Origin: an uncultured bacterium
Lineage (GTDB): Bacteria > Verrucomicrobiota > Lentisphaeria > Oligosphaerales > Oligosphaeraceae
Length of the DNA: 10,283 nucleotides
Direction: 5' to 3'
Assembly: GCA_900548225.1 (NCBI GenBank)
Contig: URJM01000065.1
Span: 1 to 10,283, forward strand
The position numbers and the translations under genes are program-made. This document shows, piece by piece, positions 1 to 6,230 of this stretch; the first letter of the stretch is position 1, and the number at the start of each line of letters is the position of its first letter. Under the pieces are notes generated by a model. That model was not told the DNA's origin and made no database searches. It worked only from the letters and a program-made list of their open reading frames with translations.

Positions 1-28
1 ATTGCGCTTCGCCTTTTGTGTTAAAAAA

Positions 29-104
29 TGGTGGCAAGGGCCGGGATCGGACCGGCGACGCAAGGATTTTCAGTCCTTCGCTCTACCAACTGAGCTACCC
101 CGCC
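29..104 (-). tRNA. tRNA-Phe (anticodon GAA), CCA encoded
   Basis: Read on the minus strand this is a complete 76-nt cloverleaf. The acceptor strand GGCGGGG pairs with CCTTGCC with two G-U pairs. The D-arm shows the usual AGCTCAG...GGTAGAGC. The anticodon stem AAGGA/TCCTT encloses the loop CTGAAAA, giving anticodon GAA (Phe). The T-arm GCCGG/CCGGC carries the loop TCCGATC, and the 3' CCA is encoded at 31-29. The gene lies 13 nt downstream of tRNA-Arg on the same strand, so the two are probably one transcript, with tRNA-Phe second. A T-run follows directly after CCA but I see no clear stem-loop before the window edge. Confidence 0.97.
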
Positions 105-117
105 ACGGGAGATATAA

Positions 118-194
118 TGGTGAACCTGGAGGAGCTCGAATCCCCAACCTTCTGGTCCGTAGCCAGACGCTCTATCCAATTGAGCTACAGGTCC
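118..194 (-). tRNA. tRNA-Arg (anticodon ACG), CCA encoded
   Basis: This is a complete 77-nt cloverleaf on the minus strand. The acceptor GGACCTG pairs with CAGGTTC (one G-U). The D-arm is AGCTCAATTGGATAGAGC. The anticodon stem TCTGG/CCAGA has the loop CTACGGA, giving anticodon ACG. The T-loop is TTCGAGC, and CCA is encoded at 120-118. From established knowledge, A34 of tRNA-Arg(ACG) is normally deaminated to inosine by TadA, so that it reads CGU, CGC and CGA. It is the first gene of a two-tRNA cluster with tRNA-Phe. A TTGACG hexamer lies about 30 nt upstream (231-226) but no good -10 matches it. Confidence 0.97.
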
Positions 195-303
195 ACTCGA
201 AGCATCACTGTTCCAGGCGAAAAATCGTCAAGAGCATAGACGCGGCGCTTAACTTAACCCTGCTTCCAGAGATTTCAAGTGGCGCACGAGTTTTTTTCGG
301 AGA

Positions 304-1161
304 TTACACTCCTGAGAATGCGGCGAATCCTCCGTCGATTGGGATGACGGTTCCGTTTACGAATCCGGACGCCTTGTCGTCCAGGAGCCAGAGTGCCGCA
401 CCGAGCAGGTCCTCCGGGGTTCCGAACCGTCCCATTGGGGTATGTGTGAGGATTGTCTGTCCCCGTGGGGTGAGCGTTCCATCGGGATTTGTGAGGAGTG
501 CGCGGTTCTGGTTGGTGACGAAGAATCCCGGTGCGATTGCATTGACCCTGATTCCGACCTTTGCGAGGTGTGTGGCCAGCCACTGGGTGAAGTTGCTGAC
601 GGCCGCCTTTGCGCCCGAATACGCCGGAATCTTGGTGAGTGGCCTGAATGCGTTCATCGAGGAGATGTTCAGGATTGTCCCGTGCTGCTTCTTCACCATG
701 TCGGTGCTGAAGACCTGTGTCGGTAGCAGGGTTCCGATGAAATTCAGGTTGAAGACAAACGAGATTCCATTTGGATCCAGGTTGAAGAAGTTGAATTCAC
801 CGGCAGTGGGATTGACCACGTCCTGCTGGGTGGCGTATTCGTGGGCGGTGGTGCCCTTCGGGTTGTTGCCGCCGGCGCCGTTGATGAGGATGTCCACGGG
901 GCCGAAGGCATCGAGGATCTTCTTGTGCGCCTCTTCGAGAGAGGCCTTTTCGAGGACGTTTGCGGCGATTGCGATGGCCTGGCCGCCTTCGGCCTTGATT
1001 TCGTCTACGCATGCCTTTGCCGCATCTTCACGCAGGTCAAGGACGGCCACCTTTGCGCCCGCCGATGCGAGTGCACGCGCCATCATGCTGCAAAGCACGC
1101 CACCTGCTCCAGTGACGACTGCCACCTTGTCCTTCAGACTGACATTGAGAGGGAGTTCCAT
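304..1161 (-). CDS. SDR-family oxidoreductase, D-mannonate oxidoreductase (fructuronate reductase) type
   Basis: This is a 285-residue classical-length short-chain dehydrogenase. The Rossmann fold starts with the cofactor loop TGAGGVLC (17-24), followed by NGAGG (94-98), Asn140, Ser167/Ser168 (NISSMNAF) and the catalytic pair Tyr181/Lys185 (YSGAK). The C-terminus ends in IDGGFAAFSGV. The last two glycines of the usual TGxxxGxG are Val and Cys; this GVLC form, the extra segment before residue 140, the SSMNAFRPLTKIPAY stretch and the GFSAFSGV-like tail recall the SDR-type D-mannonate oxidoreductases (Bacillus YjmF group). Those interconvert D-fructuronate and D-mannonate with NAD(P)H in glucuronate catabolism. 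The specific substrate is inference from family resemblance; uxuA, uxaC or kdgK are not in view. The gene is last in a run of minus-strand genes, 82 bp after nfo, so it may have its own promoter. The start codon at 1161 is preceded only by a weak AAGATC. Confidence 0.85.
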   Translation of the reverse strand: MELPLNVSLKDKVAVVTGAGGVLCSMMARALASAGAKVAVLDLREDAAKACVDEIKAEGGQAIAIAANVLEKASLEEAHKKILDAFGPVDILINGAGGNNPKGTTAHEYATQQDVVNPTAGEFNFFNLDPNGISFVFNLNFIGTLLPTQVFSTDMVKKQHGTILNISSMNAFRPLTKIPAYSGAKAAVSNFTQWLATHLAKVGIRVNAIAPGFFVTNQNRALLTNPDGTLTPRGQTILTHTPMGRFGTPEDLLGAALWLLDDKASGFVNGTVIPIDGGFAAFSGV

Positions 1162-1243
1162 GTTGATCTTGTAGGTTTTAATTTGGTTGTTGACGACAGA
1201 CGGGACTATTTATGCCTGTCAGGGCATTTTGGGAAAAACATCG

Positions 1244-2092
1244 TTATGCAGGGGTTCCTGCCGCCTCGCGGAGGAACCTGGTTTCCTCTGGCCATCTTTC
1301 GGGGTCAGTGGTCTCCAGAATCAGCGGGATTTCATCGATTCTCGGGTCGACGGCGATTCTTCGGAAGGTCTCCCATCCCAGGATTCCATCCCCGAGCGGC
1401 GCATGCCTGTCAAAATGGGAGCCCAGAGCGGACCTTGTATCGTTGAGATGCATTCCCCTGAGGAATTTGAATCCGATTTTCGAATCGAACTCACTCCAGA
1501 ATGCATCCAGCCCTTCGGGAGTCGCGATGTCGATTCCCGCCGCATACGCGTGGCATGTGTCGATGCAGACCCCGCACCGTTCGGGGCGTCCGACCATCTC
1601 CAGGAGCGCCTGGAGTTCCTCAAGGCTCTTCCCAACCACGGAGCCCTGCCCCGCTGTATTCTCGATCACCGCAACCGCGCAATCCGTCTCGGAGAGGGCG
1701 GTCCGGATGCACTCCGCTATTCGCTTCAGCGTATCGGGGACGGGATCCCCGAGGCCGCTGCCTGGATGGAAGTTGAGCAGGTGAAGCCCCAGGGCCTCCA
1801 CACGCCTCATCTCGGCGACAAATGCCTCCGTGGCGGCGGCGCGCTTCTCTGCGGAGGGGTTGCCGAGATTGATGAGATACGAATCGTGGGGCAGAATCGC
1901 CTTCGCTGTGAAACCGCCCCTTGCGCAATGTTCGCGGAAGAGAGACGCCTCCTCGGAGGTGACCTCGGGAGCGCGCCACTGGCGCTGGTTTTTCGTGAAA
2001 ATCGCGAAGCCACTCGCCTTGCACTCGACGGCACGGTCGGCAGCCAGGTGAAGGCCGCCCGCTATCGAAAGATGTGGACCAATATACTTCAT
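1244..2092 (-). CDS. nfo: Deoxyribonuclease IV (AP endonuclease, endonuclease IV)
   Basis: This 282-residue protein is close to the 285 residues of E. coli Nfo. It is a TIM-barrel endonuclease that cuts the backbone 5' of abasic sites in base-excision repair, using a three-zinc centre. All nine metal ligands of the family can be placed: His69, His109 (NFHPG), Glu144 (IENTAG), Asp178 and His181 (IDTCHAYAAG), His215 (MHLND), Asp228 and His230 (DRHAPLGDG) and Glu260 (LILET). The N-terminus GPHLSIAGG is the family signature start. A catalytically competent enzyme is therefore expected. The ATG at 2092 lies 11 bp after the dapF stop, with no Shine-Dalgarno visible, so translation may depend on ribosomes finishing dapF. 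It probably belongs to the same transcript as the exoribonuclease, TPR-like and dapF genes. Confidence 0.97.
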   Translation of the reverse strand: MKYIGPHLSIAGGLHLAADRAVECKASGFAIFTKNQRQWRAPEVTSEEASLFREHCARGGFTAKAILPHDSYLINLGNPSAEKRAAATEAFVAEMRRVEALGLHLLNFHPGSGLGDPVPDTLKRIAECIRTALSETDCAVAVIENTAGQGSVVGKSLEELQALLEMVGRPERCGVCIDTCHAYAAGIDIATPEGLDAFWSEFDSKIGFKFLRGMHLNDTRSALGSHFDRHAPLGDGILGWETFRRIAVDPRIDEIPLILETTDPERWPEETRFLREAAGTPA

Positions 2093-2103
2093 GAAAACGA
2101 CTG

Positions 2104-3009
2104 TCAGGATTCCGACGACACGCCGCGCAGGAAGAGCTGCGCGTCATAGACCCGCTCCACCGGGCCGACCAGGGTCGCCTGGAAATCCTCTGCCAGGGTG
2201 ATGGTGAGGGCGCCGCCGGGCATGACCACCTTTACCGGCGACTTGCAGAGCCCCATCCGGACCGCAACCGCCGCGCACGCAGTCGAACTTGTCCCGCTGG
2301 CGAGGGTATATCCGGCACCCCGCTCGTAGATTTCGACTTGGACCGTGTGCTCGTCCAACGCCTTCAGGAATTGGACATTTGTGCGGTGCGGAAAGAGCGG
2401 GTGGGATTCCAGGACAGGCCCCAGGCGCATTGCCAGTTCCCTTGTGGGGAGGGCGTCGCCCATCAGGACGACGCAGTGGGGGTTGCCGACGGTCGCCGCG
2501 CAGAACCTGACCCTGTCGCCTGTGTCGAGGTCCAGCGTCTCGTCAAGCACTTCACGCCTGTCTCCGGCCACTGGGATTCGTGCGCTGTCGAAGGAGACCT
2601 GTCCCATCTGTGCCTGGATGGCGTCATCCGGGTCGTCGATTTTGCAGACGACTGGTCCTCCGAGCGTAGCGAGAGTGAATGGCTTGTGCAGCTCCACCGC
2701 TCCGCAGTCGAAGAGATAGCGTGCGAAGATTCTCACCCCGTTGCCGCTCTTTTCGGCCTCGCTTCCGTCGGGGTTGAGGATGCGGAAGGCGCAGATTGCC
2801 TGTGGCTGGTTCAGGGAGCCGAAGAACCGGCTGGAGGGCGGATATGGCCCGTAGAGGATTCCGTCGCTTCCCAGGCCGTAGTGCGGGTCGCAGACCTTCC
2901 GGACAGTTTCTGGATTGATGGTCTCCGCCGTTGCTTCCCTGGGATCCAGCGGAATCAGGTAGTCGTTTCCGAGCCCGTGGTATTTTCTGAATGCGCCAGG
3001 CGCGTTCAT
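2104..3009 (-). CDS. dapF: Diaminopimelate epimerase homologue (DapF fold) with both catalytic Cys replaced by Ser
   Basis: This 301-residue member of the DapF family has two pseudo-symmetric halves. DapF interconverts L,L- and meso-diaminopimelate in the cytoplasm for lysine and peptidoglycan synthesis. Signature blocks are KYHGLGNDY (9-17, substrate Asn15), NPDGSEAE with Asn79, GNPHC (175-179, Asn176 and His178), RTNVQF (Asn211) and ERGAG (Glu229/Arg230). These match the residues that hold DAP in the Haemophilus enzyme. The two acid/base cysteines do not match: EAEKSGNG gives Ser88 in place of Cys73, and TLASGTSS gives Ser238 in place of Cys217. Both are AGC codons that I checked in the nucleotide sequence. 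The protein is some 25 residues longer than the 274-residue H. influenzae enzyme, with an insert around 53-70. Its ATG overlaps the upstream TPR-like stop (ATGA), and GGAGG (3023-3019) stands 9 nt before the start. The fold assignment is firm; true DAP epimerase activity is uncertain. Confidence 0.88.
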   Translation of the reverse strand: MNAPGAFRKYHGLGNDYLIPLDPREATAETINPETVRKVCDPHYGLGSDGILYGPYPPSSRFFGSLNQPQAICAFRILNPDGSEAEKSGNGVRIFARYLFDCGAVELHKPFTLATLGGPVVCKIDDPDDAIQAQMGQVSFDSARIPVAGDRREVLDETLDLDTGDRVRFCAATVGNPHCVVLMGDALPTRELAMRLGPVLESHPLFPHRTNVQFLKALDEHTVQVEIYERGAGYTLASGTSSTACAAVAVRMGLCKSPVKVVMPGGALTITLAEDFQATLVGPVERVYDAQLFLRGVSSES

Positions 3010-3845
3010 CGGCGGAAGCCTCCGCGCATGCGGCCGCCGAAGCGGTCCTGCTGGGACACGCGGACGGGCGTCGGCTGTTCAAGCCCGAGGGCATACCAGG
3101 ACTCCCCGAGACCCGCGTTGCTGAAACGCGTGAGGCGCCGGTTTGCAAGATTCTCCCAGTTCTGGATGATGACGGGATCCTCCGTCTTCTTCTTCGCCTC
3201 GTCAAGGAGGGTCACTGCCTCAGTCAGCTTGTTCTGCTTCACGAGAATCCAGGAGTAGGTAGCGTAGGCCAGGGTTCCCTTCTCGTATTTGAAACGTGGA
3301 ATGCTCTTGCGGAAAATCTTGCCGATGAGCTCGATGTTCTCGGGGTCCTTCTTCCACTGCAGAATCATCTTCATGCAGAGGATGGAGGGGTCGAAGACAA
3401 TCGCCTTCTCGATGAGGGGACGCGCCGCGTCATAGTCCTTGATCTGGTAGAGAAGCTGCGCCTTCATCAAATCCGCCTGGGATTTGACGAGCGGATTCCA
3501 GAGCCGATACTTCCTGAGGGAGTCGATCTGGGGCATGACGCCTCGGATTGACTCGACCTGCTCCTGCTCAAGCTGGGCGACCAGCTTTGGGCTGCCCTGC
3601 CCCCGGTTGGCCAGCGTTGTGGCCTTCGCGCGGATGTGCTCCTGCATGGCCAGAAGATCACGCTGGATGGCGCCGACCACGGCATTCAACTGACGGCGGA
3701 CAAACAGGTTGATTGGAATGATGACTGCAAGCGCGGCGCCAAGCGCGGCCAGAATCGCCCAGCCCCAGTGCCCGCCTTCGCCGGCTCCGTATGTGAAATA
3801 CGAGGCGACTGCGGCGGCGGCAAATGCTATCAGAAAGGTCAGCAT
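3006..3845 (-). CDS. Unrecognised membrane-anchored protein with TPR-like helices
   Basis: I do not recognise this 279-residue protein as a named family. It begins with two hydrophobic stretches, about residues 2-18 and 27-49, separated by a short Gly-rich turn (YGAGEGGHWGW). They suggest a hairpin in the inner membrane, with the rest probably cytoplasmic because Arg50/Arg51 follow the second segment. Residues 55-115 are charged and probably helical. Residues 122-152 (Leu/Tyr, a KDYDAA turn, LIEKAIVFDPS) and 192-222 (LAYATYSW...KLTEAVTLLDEAKK) look like two TPR units, so a protein-docking role is likely. The tail is Arg/Gly-rich (RFGGRMRGGFRR). The start at 3845 gives the hydrophobic N-terminus but has only a weak AGAGA upstream. 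The gene sits 31 bp after the exoribonuclease gene and overlaps dapF by 4 bp, so it is co-expressed with both. Confidence 0.85.
   Translation of the reverse strand: MLTFLIAFAAAAVASYFTYGAGEGGHWGWAILAALGAALAVIIPINLFVRRQLNAVVGAIQRDLLAMQEHIRAKATTLANRGQGSPKLVAQLEQEQVESIRGVMPQIDSLRKYRLWNPLVKSQADLMKAQLLYQIKDYDAARPLIEKAIVFDPSILCMKMILQWKKDPENIELIGKIFRKSIPRFKYEKGTLAYATYSWILVKQNKLTEAVTLLDEAKKKTEDPVIIQNWENLANRRLTRFSNAGLGESWYALGLEQPTPVRVSQQDRFGGRMRGGFRR
3012..3025 (-). promoter_or_regulatory. Shine-Dalgarno of dapF inside a small stem-loop
   Basis: On the minus strand, GCGGA-GGCT-TCCGC forms a 5-bp stem with a 4-nt loop just upstream of the dapF ATG (3009-3007). It contains the best ribosome-binding sequence in the window, GGAGG at 3023-3019, 9 nt from the start. 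The stem lies in the last codons of the upstream gene, whose stop overlaps the dapF start. A ribosome ending the upstream gene would melt it, which fits translational coupling. The base pairing is directly visible; the regulatory role is inferred. Confidence 0.4.
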
Positions 3846-3876
3846 GTACTTGTTCTGTCTCTATGTTTTCGTATGA

Positions 3877-5874
3877 CTATCTTCTGCGGGACTTTCCGCG
3901 CCCCTTGGCATCCTGCTCATTCCTTGGCGCCAGGGGGGAGGGTTTCAGCAGAAGCTCCCCGCGGATCGGATCCGCGGAATCCACCCGGAACTGTCGGGTC
4001 TGCGTAATGTAAAGCCGGTCGCCGTCCTTGATGTTGGTCCACGCATTCTTCGTGTGGTCGAATCGCCAGGAGGCTGGCAGCTGGGATTCGTTGGCGTATG
4101 CGACAAGCCCGTAATCCGGCAGATAGACCTGGCATCCGCTCTTTGCGACGCGGCACACCTCGCCCTTCAACTCCAATGCCCCGCCACTCTCCTTCAGAAG
4201 CTGCTGGATGTAGCGGATCTTCATACGGTCGCTGGCCGCAAATTCTGCCTGGTCGCAGAGATACTCCTTCGCACTGCAAAGGGCGCCAAAGTCGACGACC
4301 GCCGCCTCGCCGTATGGCTTCCTGCGAAGGTCGTGGGAAAGAAGCTGCTGGTGGACGAGCAGGTCCGCGTATCTGCGGATCGGGCTGGTGAAGTGGCAGT
4401 AGAACTCCTTGCCAAGACCATAGTGCCCCAGGCACTCGGCGCCGTAGTCGGCACGGGGAAGATGCCTCAGGAAAGTCATGTAGAGGACGTCGCGCAACGG
4501 GGACTCGGCGGCATGCTTCAGGAACCGGACGATTGCGCCACGGGTGCCGAGCCCCTTCACACGCTCCCCGGTCATGAGCGTCGCAGCCGCCGCGAAGTCC
4601 ATGAGCTTCTCCTGGTCGGGGGCGGCGTGGTTGCGGTAAAGCCCCGGAAGGTCAAGGCGCTGCAGCTCACGGGCCACGCATTCGTTGGCCGCAAGCATGA
4701 ACTCCTCGACAAGCTGGTGCGACGGATTGTCCTCGCTCTGCTGCACGCCAAGGATCTGCGAGGGCTTCTCGCTGCAGACGACGCGGATTTCAGGCATCGC
4801 CATCGGCAGAAAACGCTCCCGGGTCATACGACGGTGGCGAAGCAGCCGCGACACGTCCGCAAGCTTCTTCACAAGCTCGGCGACGCCGGGCTGCGCGTCA
4901 AAGGCTCCTCCCTCCAGGAACTCCTGGACCTGCTCGTAGCAGAGGCGCTGCCTGACATTGATGACCGTGTGGCGGCGTTTCCAGGAGAGAATCTCCCCCG
5001 TGTGCTCGTCAAAGCAGATGAAGACAGAGTGTGCAAGACGGGGGACGCCCGCCTGGAGGCTGCACTGCCTGTTTGCAAGCGCCTTCGGCAGCATGGGGAG
5101 GGTGCGCCCCGGCAGATACGAGGTGAAACAACGCTCGCGCGCCTTCAGGTCAAACTCGGAATTGGGGCGGATGTAGCTGGCGACGTCCGCAATGTGGACA
5201 CCCACCACGACCTGCCCCTTCGCGGGAGACTTGGAGATGGAGAGCGCGTCGTCGTAGTCACGCGCATCCACCGGGTCGATCGTGACAACCGTATCGTTTG
5301 TGCAGTCGAGGCGCTTCACGCTGACTGGCTTCAACCCGTCGGCCTTCGCCTCGTCCTCGTCGGTGTATGGTTCGGGAATGCGGTATTCGGCGACAATTGC
5401 GTCCAGGTCCGCCGTGACATTCCCGCTGCTGCCATAGCTGTCCAGCAGGGTCGCGTAGGGTAGTTCCTCCGGAGGGAAATCCTCCGTGGGCACAGGCAGT
5501 TCAGCCTTCGCCCAATTCCCCTCGCGGGGAGGGATTGCGCTCCTGGCGACGCTTTCGTCCGTAAGCCCCAGAAGCCCCGGCAGCTCGCGCCGCAATGGAC
5601 GGATGCCCCAGTGCTTTCCCCTGAGGGGGACCAGGCACCCGACAAATGTCCCGAACTTTCTCTCAATGATGCGCTTGACTGCCGCGACTGGCCGCTCGGG
5701 GTCGCTCTGCGGGTCTATGACCGCAAGAACCTTGTCCCCAGTGACTGCGCCGCCCAAATACCCCGGGGGCACAAACAGAGAGTCGCCATCGTCAAGCTTG
5801 ACAAATCCAAATCCCTGGACATTTACGGACAGTTCGCCGATGGCCTCCAGAGGAGCCTTCTTCTTCGATTTCAT
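3877..5874 (-). CDS. rnr: RNase II/RNase R family 3'-5' exoribonuclease
   Basis: This 665-residue hydrolytic exoribonuclease degrades RNA processively from the 3' end in the cytoplasm. Order of domains: basic start (KSKKK), N-terminal cold-shock-type OB domain (about 11-53, GFGFV), a second OB-like region (about 65-130), the RNB catalytic domain (about 185-515), an S1 RNA-binding domain (about 567-645) and a basic tail (GRGKSRRR). The magnesium-binding acidic cluster is TIDPVDARDYDDA with Asp200, Asp206, Asp208 and Asp209. Tyr253 (SYLPG) and Arg500 (FTSPIRRYADLL) match the base-stacking Tyr and catalytic Arg of the family. It is shorter than E. coli RNase R (813) because it lacks the N-terminal helix-turn-helix extension; its length is nearer RNase II (644), but the basic tail is R-like. 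The ATG at 5874 follows AGGAAAAGAG. It is first gene of the minus-strand operon and divergent from hisS. The rnr symbol is tentative. Confidence 0.93.
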   Translation of the reverse strand: MKSKKKAPLEAIGELSVNVQGFGFVKLDDGDSLFVPPGYLGGAVTGDKVLAVIDPQSDPERPVAAVKRIIERKFGTFVGCLVPLRGKHWGIRPLRRELPGLLGLTDESVARSAIPPREGNWAKAELPVPTEDFPPEELPYATLLDSYGSSGNVTADLDAIVAEYRIPEPYTDEDEAKADGLKPVSVKRLDCTNDTVVTIDPVDARDYDDALSISKSPAKGQVVVGVHIADVASYIRPNSEFDLKARERCFTSYLPGRTLPMLPKALANRQCSLQAGVPRLAHSVFICFDEHTGEILSWKRRHTVINVRQRLCYEQVQEFLEGGAFDAQPGVAELVKKLADVSRLLRHRRMTRERFLPMAMPEIRVVCSEKPSQILGVQQSEDNPSHQLVEEFMLAANECVARELQRLDLPGLYRNHAAPDQEKLMDFAAAATLMTGERVKGLGTRGAIVRFLKHAAESPLRDVLYMTFLRHLPRADYGAECLGHYGLGKEFYCHFTSPIRRYADLLVHQQLLSHDLRRKPYGEAAVVDFGALCSAKEYLCDQAEFAASDRMKIRYIQQLLKESGGALELKGEVCRVAKSGCQVYLPDYGLVAYANESQLPASWRFDHTKNAWTNIKDGDRLYITQTRQFRVDSADPIRGELLLKPSPLAPRNEQDAKGRGKSRRR

Positions 5875-5921
5875 AATTCTCTTTTCCTAAATGCTAACTG
5901 AATAGAATCGGGCACGCGCCT

Positions 5922-5930
5922 AATATAATA
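5922..5930 (-). promoter_or_regulatory. Candidate -10 region for the exoribonuclease operon
   Basis: The minus strand reads TATTATATT here, offering TATATT or TATTAT as a -10 element in an otherwise GC-rich region. Transcription starting near 5915 would leave a leader of about 40 nt before the ATG at 5874. No TTGACA-like -35 is present at 17 nt, so the call rests only on the AT block and its position. Confidence 0.35.
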
Positions 5931-6063
5931 AAAGACTGGCGAGTCGGGAGTGGAGTTGCGGCTGCCTCCGAGCCCTCCGCCATGGCCTGCGCATTCACTC
6001 CATCCCACGGAAACCTTCCGCAACCGCCACACGATTCCCACTGTGACTCAAAGATGATTGCCT

Positions 6064-6102
6064 GGGAGGGACGGAGGCACGGCCGCCCGGCTCTCCCCTC
6101 CT
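6064..6102. repeat. GC-rich imperfect palindrome in intergenic DNA
   Basis: GGGAGGG (6064-6070) can pair with CCCTCCT (6096-6102, one G-U), around a 25-nt GC-rich interior that can pair further (CGG 6072-6074 with CCG 6087-6089). It is not followed by a T-run, so a factor-independent terminator is unlikely. It may be a dispersed intergenic repeat unit or a structured leader element, but only one copy is in the window. Confidence 0.3.
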
Positions 6103-6164
6103 TCAACGCCGCAACCCCCTTCCAATCTCTCACATCCTCCTCCATCCTCCATCCTCCCCTGCCT

Positions 6165-6172
6165 TATATTAT
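6165..6172 (+). promoter_or_regulatory. Candidate -10 region for hisS-aspS
   Basis: TATATTAT stands directly after a pyrimidine-rich tract and about 60 nt before the chosen hisS ATG. It is the same core (TATATT) as the block found upstream of the divergent exoribonuclease gene. A start near 6178 would give a leader of about 53 nt. There is no recognisable -35 hexamer at the normal spacing. Confidence 0.35.
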
Positions 6173-6230
6173 GTCTTTTGCGAATCATCTGCCAGTCATT
6201 CAGTTACATCGTAGGGAGAGAATAGAGGTC

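Larger units (their letters stand above)
5875..6230. other. 356-bp divergent intergenic region, no convincing gene
   Basis: This region separates the exoribonuclease gene (minus) from hisS (plus) and must hold both start signals. Each end has an AT-rich TATATT block close to its gene. The middle (about 5941-6160) is GC-rich. It contains an imperfect palindrome (6064-6102), a C/T-rich tract with CATCCTCC-like repeats (about 6091-6160) and the heptamer CCGCAAC twice (near 6018 and 6108), whose complement GTTGCGG occurs near 5954. Open frames cross it on both strands (83 codons, minus strand, 6145-5894; an upstream extension of hisS on plus) but neither resembles a protein I know. Confidence 0.6.

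Noticed and set aside
29..194. tRNA genes as an integration site for a mobile element
   Set aside because: I see no integrase, no direct repeat of a tRNA 3' end elsewhere in the window and no foreign-looking genes beside them.
203..231. Promoter for the tRNA pair with TTGACG as -35
   Set aside because: At 17-18 nt spacing the -10 would be GTGATG or TGATGC, too poor a match to report as a feature.
2..1174. A 390-codon open frame on the plus strand
   Set aside because: It crosses both tRNA genes and lies antisense to the SDR gene, and its translation has no recognisable domain.
1212..1227. Small stem-loop (ATGCC/GGCAT) between nfo and the SDR gene
   Set aside because: The stem is only 5 bp and no T-run follows it on the minus strand, where a terminator for nfo would have to work. 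The TTTT after it on the plus strand has no plus-strand gene to terminate.
2338..3258. A 306-codon plus-strand open frame
   Set aside because: It is antisense to dapF and the end of the TPR-like gene, with composition typical of a reverse-strand shadow.
4054..5463. A 469-codon open frame on the plus strand
   Set aside because: It is antisense to the exoribonuclease gene, whose RNB and S1 motifs are unmistakable. The translation shows no family signature and is an expected shadow in GC-rich DNA.
5894..6145. Small minus-strand open frame of 83 codons in the divergent intergenic region
   Set aside because: It has no ribosome-binding site and no recognisable motif, and it overlaps the palindrome and the candidate promoter of the exoribonuclease gene.
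5982..6230. N-terminal extension of HisRS by 83 residues
   Set aside because: The extra residues are low-complexity and Pro/Ser-rich, correspond to intergenic pyrimidine tracts, and lie upstream of a better-supported start at 6231 where family similarity begins.
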